This document shows positions 57,713-64,000 of a DNA stretch of 64,000 nucleotides, piece by piece; position 1 is the stretch's first letter, and each line of letters opens with the position of its first letter. The stretch lies in the NCBI GenBank assembly GCA_023229685.1, contig JALNYT010000009.1, positions 1 to 64,000 on the forward strand. The letters are read 5' to 3'. Source of the DNA: Sulfuritalea sp. GTDB lineage: Bacteria; Pseudomonadota; Gammaproteobacteria; Burkholderiales; Rhodocyclaceae. Under the pieces are notes generated by a model. The model did not search any database and was not told where the DNA came from. It was given only the letters and a program-made list of their open reading frames with translations. The position numbers and the translations under genes were made by a program.

Positions 57713-60544
57713 TTACTCCTTGATGCCGAGGGCGGCGTTGACAACTTCCTTCTGCTGCAGGATGTGTTTGGCGGCATAGCCAACGGCAGGGGAAGCCGAC
57801 GCGGGGCGCGCGACGACGTCCAGGGTCTGGCCCTTCTTCATCAGTTCCGTCAGCCGGTGATGCTTGGCGTACCAGGCTCCCTGGTTCAGCGGCTCTTCCT
57901 GGCACCAGATCAGTTCCTTGAGATTCGGATACTTCTTCATCTCTGCAGCCAGTCTGCGATCATCAAACGGATAGAGCTGCTCGACGCGCAGCAGAACGAC
58001 GTTGTCGATTTTTTTCTCGCGCCGGGCCGCCAGCAGGTCGAAATAAACCTTGCCGGCGCAGGTGACCATGCGCGTCACCTTTTTCGCGTCGACCTTATCA
58101 ATTTCGCCGATGATGGTCTGAAAGGTGCCGTCGGCCAGGTCATCGATGGAACTGCTGGCGTTCTTGTGGCGCAGCAGGGACTTCGGCGTCATGACAATCA
58201 GCGGCTTGCGCTGTTTTCTGAGCATCTGACGGCGCAGCATGTGATAGACCTGCGCGGCATTGGATGGCACGCAGACTTCCCAGTTGAACTCGGCCGAAAG
58301 TTGCATGTAGCGTTCGATACGGGCCGACGAATGCTCCGGGCCCTGGCCTTCGTAGCCGTGCGGCAGTAGCAGCACCAGGCCGCAACCACGGCCCCACTTG
58401 GCCTCGCCGGAAGACAGGAACTGGTCGATGACCACCTGCGCGCCATTGGCGAAGTCGCCGAACTGCGCTTCCCAGACCACCATTTCATTGGGCGCCGCCG
58501 TCGCGAAGCCGTATTCGAACGCCAGCACGGCCTCTTCCGACAGCACTGAATCGAAACACATGAACTGGCCCTGATGCTCCTGAATGTTCTGCAGGGGCCA
58601 ATAGATGCCCTCATCCCACTTTTCGCGGTTCTGATCGTGTAGTGCGGCATGACGGTGAAAGAAAGTGCCGCGCCCGACATCCTCGCCCGAGACTCGAATA
58701 TTGAAGCCGGCGGCCACCAGACTCGCATAGGCCAGGTTCTCGCCCATGCCCCAGTCGATGGGAATCTTGCCCTCGCCCATCCGCTTCCGGTCGTCAATGA
58801 TTTTCTGTACGCGGGAATGCAGGGTGAAGTTGGCGGGTATGGTGGTCAGACGTTTCGCCAGACGCTGCAACTCGGCCTTGGCAACCGTGGTGTCGCACTT
58901 CTCTGTGTAGGGAAGGCCGATGTGGGGCGACCAGTCGATCGAGAACTTGCTCTGGTAGTCGCTGATCACCGGATCGATCAGATGCCGCCCTTCGTCGAGA
59001 GCCGTACGGTAGTCCTTGATCATCTGTTCGGCGTCGTCCGGGCCGATGACACCCTGCGCCGCAAGCTTGTCGGCATACAGCTTGCGGGTACCGGGATGCT
59101 GGGCGATCTTCTTGTACATCAGGGGCTGCGTCACCATCGGCTCGTCCTGCTCGTTGTGCCCCAGCTTGCGGAAACAGACGATGTCGATCACCACGTCTTT
59201 CTTGAACTCCTGGCGGAACTCCATGGCAATCTGCGTCACCAGCGCTACCGCCTCCGGGTCGTCGCCGTTGACGTGGAAGATCGGCGCTTCAATCATCTTG
59301 AAAAGGTCCGTGCAATACAGCGAGGAGCGGTAGTCGCGCAGGTCCGACGTGGTAAAGGCAATCTGGTTGTTGATCACGATGTGCACCGTGCCGCCGGTAC
59401 CGTAACCGCGCGTGTTCGAGAAGTTGAGCATCTCCTGATTCACGCCCTGACCGGCGACAGCGGCATCACCGTGGATCAGCACCGGCAACGCCTGCCGCTT
59501 GCCATCGACGCCGCGGCGCACCTGCCGCGCATAGACCGAGCCGACAACCACCGGATTGACGATCTCGAGGTGCGAGGGGTTGAAAGCCACGGTCAGATGC
59601 ACCGGTCCGCCCGGTGTGCCGACATCCGATGAATAGCCCATGTGGTACTTGACGTCGCCGGCCGACAAGACCTGCGCCTTCTTGCCTTCGAACTCGTCGA
59701 ACAGCATCGACGGCTGCTTGCCCAGCGTGTTCACCAGCACGTTGAGGCGTCCGCGATGGGCCATGCCGATGACTATTTCCTGCACGCCGATCGCGCCGGC
59801 AGTGCGGATCAACTGGTCCATGGCCAGGATCGTCGACTCGCCGCCTTCGAGCGAGAAGCGCTTTTGCCCGACGAACTTGGTGTGCAGGTAGCGCTCCAGC
59901 GTTTCGGCATGGGTCAACTGAACCAGGAAGCGCTTCTTGTCCTCGGCACCGTATGCCGGAGTCGCGCGGATAGGCTCCAGCTTGCTCTGCAGCCAGCGCT
60001 TCTGTCCGGCATCCGACAGGTACATGTACTCGGCGCCGATAGTGCCGCAGAAGGTCTGCCGGCAGGCTTCGAGAATGTCCCGCAGGGAGGCGTGTTCGGC
60101 TACGGCGCCGAACGAACCGGTGTTGAAGGTCTGGCCCAGATCGGCTTCGGTAAAGCCGTAATACGAGGGTTCCAGTTCCGCAACCACCGGACGTTCCATG
60201 CGTTTCAGCGGATCCAGCTGCGCCCATTGATTGCCGAGGAAGCGATAGGCCTTGATCAGTTGCAGAACCTTGACCTGTTTCTCGTCGGACTGTGCCGTGG
60301 CCCGCGCCGGCCCCTGCAGCGTGCCCGCCTTGGCACGTTGGACGAAGGAGGTGATGATCGGATAGTGGGCCACATCCGGCCCGGTGTAGTTGCCTGCGCC
60401 AGGCAGGGTTCCGAGCTTGTCGAAATAGTCCCGCCAGGCCGGCTCGACGGATGCCGGATTGGCAAGATAAGCGTCGTACAGCGCTTCGATGTACGGCGTA
60501 TTCGAGCCGAACAGATACGAGTTCGACAGCATCTGCTTCATCAT
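57713..60544 (-). CDS. odhA: 2-oxoglutarate dehydrogenase E1
   Basis: The protein has 943 residues from ATG 60544 with AGGTGA upstream; a longer frame to 60571 lacks a ribosome binding site. The N-terminus SNSYLFGSNTPYIEALYDAY is the conserved E2-contacting segment. IGMAHRGRLNVLVN and GDAAVAGQGVNQEMLNFSNT belong to the thiamine diphosphate domain. It decarboxylates 2-oxoglutarate and feeds succinyl to E2. Between gltA and this gene is a weak hairpin that may set relative expression. Confidence 0.97.
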   Translation of the reverse strand: MMKQMLSNSYLFGSNTPYIEALYDAYLANPASVEPAWRDYFDKLGTLPGAGNYTGPDVAHYPIITSFVQRAKAGTLQGPARATAQSDEKQVKVLQLIKAYRFLGNQWAQLDPLKRMERPVVAELEPSYYGFTEADLGQTFNTGSFGAVAEHASLRDILEACRQTFCGTIGAEYMYLSDAGQKRWLQSKLEPIRATPAYGAEDKKRFLVQLTHAETLERYLHTKFVGQKRFSLEGGESTILAMDQLIRTAGAIGVQEIVIGMAHRGRLNVLVNTLGKQPSMLFDEFEGKKAQVLSAGDVKYHMGYSSDVGTPGGPVHLTVAFNPSHLEIVNPVVVGSVYARQVRRGVDGKRQALPVLIHGDAAVAGQGVNQEMLNFSNTRGYGTGGTVHIVINNQIAFTTSDLRDYRSSLYCTDLFKMIEAPIFHVNGDDPEAVALVTQIAMEFRQEFKKDVVIDIVCFRKLGHNEQDEPMVTQPLMYKKIAQHPGTRKLYADKLAAQGVIGPDDAEQMIKDYRTALDEGRHLIDPVISDYQSKFSIDWSPHIGLPYTEKCDTTVAKAELQRLAKRLTTIPANFTLHSRVQKIIDDRKRMGEGKIPIDWGMGENLAYASLVAAGFNIRVSGEDVGRGTFFHRHAALHDQNREKWDEGIYWPLQNIQEHQGQFMCFDSVLSEEAVLAFEYGFATAAPNEMVVWEAQFGDFANGAQVVIDQFLSSGEAKWGRGCGLVLLLPHGYEGQGPEHSSARIERYMQLSAEFNWEVCVPSNAAQVYHMLRRQMLRKQRKPLIVMTPKSLLRHKNASSSIDDLADGTFQTIIGEIDKVDAKKVTRMVTCAGKVYFDLLAARREKKIDNVVLLRVEQLYPFDDRRLAAEMKKYPNLKELIWCQEEPLNQGAWYAKHHRLTELMKKGQTLDVVARPASASPAVGYAAKHILQQKEVVNAALGIKE

Positions 60545-60582
60545 GGCATCACCTGATCCTGAATGAGACACACAAGAAAACC

Positions 60583-60601
60583 GGGGGCGCCACGCGCTCC
60601 C
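60583..60601 (-). terminator. Weak hairpin between gltA and odhA
   Basis: GGGAGCGC / GCGCCCCC with loop GTG and one mismatch, followed on the minus strand by GGTTTTCTTG. It may act as an attenuating terminator between gltA and odhA, or may be chance. Confidence 0.35.
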
Positions 60602-60607
60602 TTGTTT

Positions 60608-61900
60608 TCAGCGCTGGGCCAGCGGTTTGACGTTGCGGCGAGCGGCGCCGACGTACAACTGGCGCGGACGACCGATCTTGTACTCGGGATCGGTGATCAT
60701 TTCCTCCCACTGCGTCATCCAGCCGACGGTGCGTGCCAGCGAGAATATGCAGGTGAACATCGAGGTCGGGATACCCAGCGCCTTTTGCACGATGCCGGAG
60801 TAGAAGTCCACATTCGGGTAGAGCTTCTTCTCGACGAAGTAGCTATCCTCGAGTGCGATCTTTTCCAGTTCCTTGGCCAGTTTGAACAACCGATCATTTT
60901 CCAGACCGAGTTCAGCCAGCACATCGGCGCAGACCTTGCTCATGAGCTTGGCACGGGGATCGAAATTCTTATATACGCGATGACCGAAGCCCATCAGCTT
61001 GAAGCTGTCGTTCTTGTCCTTGGCGCGCTTTATGTATTCGCCGACATGCGACACGTCACCGATTTCTTCGAGCATTTGCAGACAGGCTTCATTGGCGCCA
61101 CCGTGGGCCGGCCCCCACAGACAGGCAATGCCCGCCGACATGCAAGCGAAGGGATTGGCGCCGCTCGATCCCGCGAGGCGCACGGTCGAGGTGGACGCAT
61201 TCTGCTCGTGATCGGCGTGGAGCGTGAAGATGGTGTCCAGTGCATGGGTCAGCACCGAGTTCGGCTTGTACTCCTCGCAGGGCGTACCGAACATCATGTG
61301 CATGAAATTGGCCGTGTAATCGAGATCATTGCGCGGATACATGAAAGGCTGGCCGGTGTTGTACTTGTAGGTCATGGCCACGATGGTCGGCAATTTTGCG
61401 ACCAGGCGAACGAATGAAACATCGCGGTCAGCGGGATCGGCAAAATCCGTAACATCATGGTAGAAGGCCGCCAGCGCGCCGACGACACCGACCATTACCG
61501 CCATCGGATGCGCATCACGGCGGAAGCCCTGGTAGAACCTGATCAATTGTTCATGCACCATCGTGTGTTGCTTGATGGTCCGCTCGAACGTCATCTTCTG
61601 CTTTTGATCCGGCAACTCGCCATTTTTCAAGAGGTAGGCCACTTCGAGAAAATTGCAGTTTTCCGCCAGTTGTTCGATCGGATAGCCGCGATAAAGCAGC
61701 TCGCCCTTGTCGCCGTCGATGAAGGTGATTTTCGACTGGCAGCTGGCCGTTGAAAGAAAGCCGGGATCATAGGTAAACAGGCCGGTCTTGGCGCCAAGCG
61801 TACGGACATCGATGACATCGTTGCCGTGGACTCCGACCATAACGGGAAACTCGACGGTCTTGCCATCTACGGTAAGGGTTGCTGTGCGATTTGTGCTCAT
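60608..61900 (-). CDS. gltA: Citrate synthase
   Basis: The protein has 430 residues, the large hexameric (type II) form. Active-site His in CLWGPAHGGANEACLQML, FGHRVYKNFDPRAKLM and the N-terminal domain typical of NADH-sensitive Gram-negative enzymes (ITFIDGDKGELLYRGYPIEQ) are present. It condenses acetyl-CoA with oxaloacetate. It starts 61 bp after sdhE in the same direction. Confidence 0.97.
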   Translation of the reverse strand: MSTNRTATLTVDGKTVEFPVMVGVHGNDVIDVRTLGAKTGLFTYDPGFLSTASCQSKITFIDGDKGELLYRGYPIEQLAENCNFLEVAYLLKNGELPDQKQKMTFERTIKQHTMVHEQLIRFYQGFRRDAHPMAVMVGVVGALAAFYHDVTDFADPADRDVSFVRLVAKLPTIVAMTYKYNTGQPFMYPRNDLDYTANFMHMMFGTPCEEYKPNSVLTHALDTIFTLHADHEQNASTSTVRLAGSSGANPFACMSAGIACLWGPAHGGANEACLQMLEEIGDVSHVGEYIKRAKDKNDSFKLMGFGHRVYKNFDPRAKLMSKVCADVLAELGLENDRLFKLAKELEKIALEDSYFVEKKLYPNVDFYSGIVQKALGIPTSMFTCIFSLARTVGWMTQWEEMITDPEYKIGRPRQLYVGAARRNVKPLAQR

Positions 61901-61961
61901 GGTCAGATCCTCTAGTCAAGTCCAATGAAGTGTTGCTTCTCTTGTAAAAAATGGCTGTCAG

Positions 61962-62210
61962 TCAAACTTCCCTCAGGCGCTCAATCATGCCCATCAGTTG
62001 CGGATCGTCAGTGACTTCCTTGCCGCTCATCAACGCCCACAGATCGTGGTCTTCGAGTTCCAGCAAGCGGGTCAGTGCCGCCTCACCTTGCGTGTCGAGA
62101 TCGTCTCCGTGACGTTCCCAGAAACGTTCAAAAATCAGATCCAGTTCCAGCAGGGCACGCCGGCAATGCCACTTGAGACGACCGATACGCGCACCACGTT
62201 CTTCATCCAT
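61962..62210 (-). CDS. sdhE: Succinate dehydrogenase assembly factor SdhE
   Basis: The protein has 82 residues from ATG 62210, which lies 2 bp after the sdhB stop; longer frames would run into sdhB. RIGRLKWHCRRALLELDLIF contains the SdhE signature (RLxWxxRRGMLELD type), though the usual RRG is RRA here. It helps attach FAD to SdhA. Its position directly after sdhB fits. Confidence 0.9.
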   Translation of the reverse strand: MDEERGARIGRLKWHCRRALLELDLIFERFWERHGDDLDTQGEAALTRLLELEDHDLWALMSGKEVTDDPQLMGMIERLREV

Positions 62211-62212
62211 TG

Positions 62213-62941
62213 TCAGACGGCCCGACGTACCATCATTTCCTTGATCTTGCCGATCGCCTTGGTCGGATTCAGTCCCTTGGGACAAACGTCGACGCAGTTC
62301 ATGATGGTGTGGCAACGGAACAGGCGGTATGGATCTTCAAGATTGTCGAGGCGCTCCGAGGTTGCCTGGTCCCGGGTATCGGCGATAAAACGATACGCGG
62401 CGAGCAGGCCGGCCGGACCGACGAACTTGTCCGGGTTCCACCAGAACGACGGACAGGCGGTCGAGCAGCAGGCGCAGAGGATACATTCGTAAAGACCGTT
62501 CAATTCCTCGCGGTCCTCCAGTGACTGCAAACGCTCGTGCTGAGGTGGCGGATCGTTGTTAATCAGGTAGGGTGTAATCGAATGGTACTGTTTGAAGAAC
62601 TGCGTCATGTCCACGATCAGATCGCGAATCACCGGCAGACCAGGCAATGGGCGCAGCACTATGGGTTTCCCCGCGGGAAACGTGGATAAATCGGTCAGGC
62701 AGGCGAGACCGTTCTTGCCGTTGATGTTCATAGCATCGGAACCGCAAACCCCTTCACGACAGGAGCGGCGAAAAGCAATCGAATCGTCCTTGGCCTTGAG
62801 TTTGACCATCGCATCAAGCAGTTTTTTATCCATCGGATCGCACTCGACGGAAATATCCTGCATGTAGGGCTTCGCGTCCTGGTCCGGGTCGTAGCGGTAG
62901 ATCCGGAACTGAAAGGTGCGCATTTGTACTGCATTCGTCAT
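62213..62941 (-). CDS. sdhB: Succinate dehydrogenase iron-sulfur subunit
   Basis: The protein has 242 residues. The 2Fe-2S ligands are in SCREGVCGSDAMNINGKNGL, the 4Fe-4S ligands in CILCACCSTACPSFWW and the 3Fe-4S ligands in CHTIMNCVDVCPKGLNP. It carries electrons from SdhA to the membrane quinone site. It lies 13 bp after sdhA. Confidence 0.97.
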   Translation of the reverse strand: MTNAVQMRTFQFRIYRYDPDQDAKPYMQDISVECDPMDKKLLDAMVKLKAKDDSIAFRRSCREGVCGSDAMNINGKNGLACLTDLSTFPAGKPIVLRPLPGLPVIRDLIVDMTQFFKQYHSITPYLINNDPPPQHERLQSLEDREELNGLYECILCACCSTACPSFWWNPDKFVGPAGLLAAYRFIADTRDQATSERLDNLEDPYRLFRCHTIMNCVDVCPKGLNPTKAIGKIKEMMVRRAV

Positions 62942-62954
62942 CGTCCGGTCCTTC

Positions 62955-64000
62955 TCAGTAAGAGCGCGTCTTCAGTTCGACGGAGTCAACAGTCAGCGGC
63001 TTCATCTGTACCGGCTTGTACTGGAGACGGTTTTCGTCACGGAACCACAGGGTATGCTTGAGCCAGTTCGCGTCGTCGCGACCGTTCGGGTGCTCGGGGC
63101 AATCCTCTGCATCGTCGCGCATATGGGCGCCGCGCGATTCCTTGCGGGCTTCCGCCGAAACCATGGTCGCCTTGGCGACTTCGATCAGATTGTCGAGTTC
63201 CAACGCTTCGAGCCGCGCCGTGTTGAACACCTTTGATTTATCCCGTATCTCTGTGTGGGCAACGGTTTCAGCAACTTCGTGGATCAGGCCGACACCTTCC
63301 TTGAGCAGGTTGTTGAAACGGAATACCCCGGCATGCTTTTGCAGCGTGCGCTGCATTACGAGCCGGGTCTCATGCACGTTACTGCCGTCTTTCTGATTGT
63401 TCAGCCGGTCCAGACGGGCCAGGCTGCGGTCGATGGCATCCTGCGGCAAGGGCTTGTGCGTCTTGACCGTATCGCGAATATATTCGACCGCCATCTCGCC
63501 GGCGGACTTGCCGAACACCAGCAAGTCGAGCAGCGAGTTGGTCCCCAGACGATTGGCGCCGTGTACCGAGGCACAGGCGCATTCGCCCGCCGCGTAGAAG
63601 CCCGGCACCGGCACCTCCAGGTTGTTTCCCTGCGGAATAACAACCTGGCCAAAGCGATTGGTGGGAATGCCGCCCATCTGATAATGACAGGTAGGTACCA
63701 CCGGGAGATATTCCTTGAGACAATCGACGCCGGCAAACTGAACACCGATCTCGTGCACACTCGGTAGCCGCTTCATGATCATCTGCGGGTCGAGGTGGGT
63801 CAGATCGAGGTACACGTAGTCTTTGTACGGTCCGGCGCCACGCCCTTCGTTGATCTCCGTCAGCATTGAGCGGGAGACCACGTCGCGTGACGCGAGATCC
63901 TTGGCGTTCGGCGCGTAGCGCTCCATGAAGCGCTCACCGTCGGCGTTGCGCAGGATGCCACCCTCGCCGCGCACCCCTTCCGTTATCAGGACTCCGGCGC
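62955..64000 (-). CDS. sdhA: Succinate dehydrogenase flavoprotein subunit (partial)
   Basis: The last 348 codons are in the window, and the frame continues beyond 64000 (GVLITEGVRGEGG is read right at the edge). CHYQMGGIPTNRFGQVV and the FAD-region segment AGECACASVHGANRLGTNSL are typical; the C-terminus is QMKPLTVDSVELKTRSY. It oxidises succinate to fumarate. sdhC and sdhD would be expected further upstream outside the window. Confidence 0.97.
   Translation of the reverse strand, partial: AGVLITEGVRGEGGILRNADGERFMERYAPNAKDLASRDVVSRSMLTEINEGRGAGPYKDYVYLDLTHLDPQMIMKRLPSVHEIGVQFAGVDCLKEYLPVVPTCHYQMGGIPTNRFGQVVIPQGNNLEVPVPGFYAAGECACASVHGANRLGTNSLLDLLVFGKSAGEMAVEYIRDTVKTHKPLPQDAIDRSLARLDRLNNQKDGSNVHETRLVMQRTLQKHAGVFRFNNLLKEGVGLIHEVAETVAHTEIRDKSKVFNTARLEALELDNLIEVAKATMVSAEARKESRGAHMRDDAEDCPEHPNGRDDANWLKHTLWFRDENRLQYKPVQMKPLTVDSVELKTRSY

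Overview
The window is about 64 kb of GC-rich chromosome from what looks like a betaproteobacterium. The evidence is its housekeeping gene sets: an sdhA-sdhB-sdhE-gltA-odhA-odhB-lpdA-zapE block, mltG-tmk-holB-tatD, guaB-guaA and a YgfZ-type gene. A Rhodocyclales or Sterolibacteriaceae-like lineage is my guess, not shown. I see no rRNA, tRNA, CRISPR array, insertion sequence or prophage.

Layout. 1-5560: the end of a LolD-like ATPase, an L,D-transpeptidase-like secreted protein and a two-partner secretion pair (TpsA adhesin and TpsB transporter). 6106-9637: a PA2779/PA2778-type pair, an RcnB-like protein and a MipA/OmpV-like outer-membrane protein. 9997-13257: small envelope or stress proteins (LapA-domain, coiled coil, two BON lipoproteins, DUF883, CsbD) and an encapsulated-ferritin homologue with no encapsulin gene beside it. 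13289-24478: a BrkB/YihY protein, an AI-2E/PerM-family protein and a 2,920-residue cyclic beta-1,2-glucan synthase. 24688-35554: a signalling block of receiver proteins, two hybrid histidine kinases (one with four nearly identical tandem PAS units), a PAS-GGDEF diguanylate cyclase, an HD-GYP response regulator and a receiver-HPt protein. 35776-50058: mostly housekeeping genes (guaB, guaA, ppdK, tadA, ygfZ, mltG, tmk, holB, tatD) with two ankyrin proteins and an L,D-transpeptidase/acetyltransferase fusion. 50153-54845: a lipid-exporter-type ABC protein, an unknown protein, slyD, bcp and zapE. 54940-64000: the TCA-cycle block, cut off inside sdhA.

The most unusual signal is not a gene. A 16-bp palindromic element, core TGTGCGC-TG-GCGCACA followed by GAG, occurs eight times plus one weak copy between 5.6 and 34.7 kb. 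It lies 50-190 bp upstream of start codons, and the conserved GCGCACRGA side faces the gene. In five copies a TA-starting hexamer lies 21-23 nt further on, which puts the palindrome near -42, as expected for an activator that replaces the -35 box. The genes behind these sites (adhesin secretion, PA2779/2778, RcnB, BON, DUF883/CsbD, AI-2E-family, PAS hybrid kinase, receiver-HPt) would form an envelope/surface-lifestyle regulon. No DNA-binding regulator is encoded in the window.

A second signal is a dispersed repeat of about 24 bp (core AGTCGGCGCTGGCGA) present seven times, six in the same orientation. It occurs both between genes and inside genes, where it encodes the same peptide (SPAPTL) in two unrelated proteins. 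Both signals were found by eye and need a genome-wide motif count.
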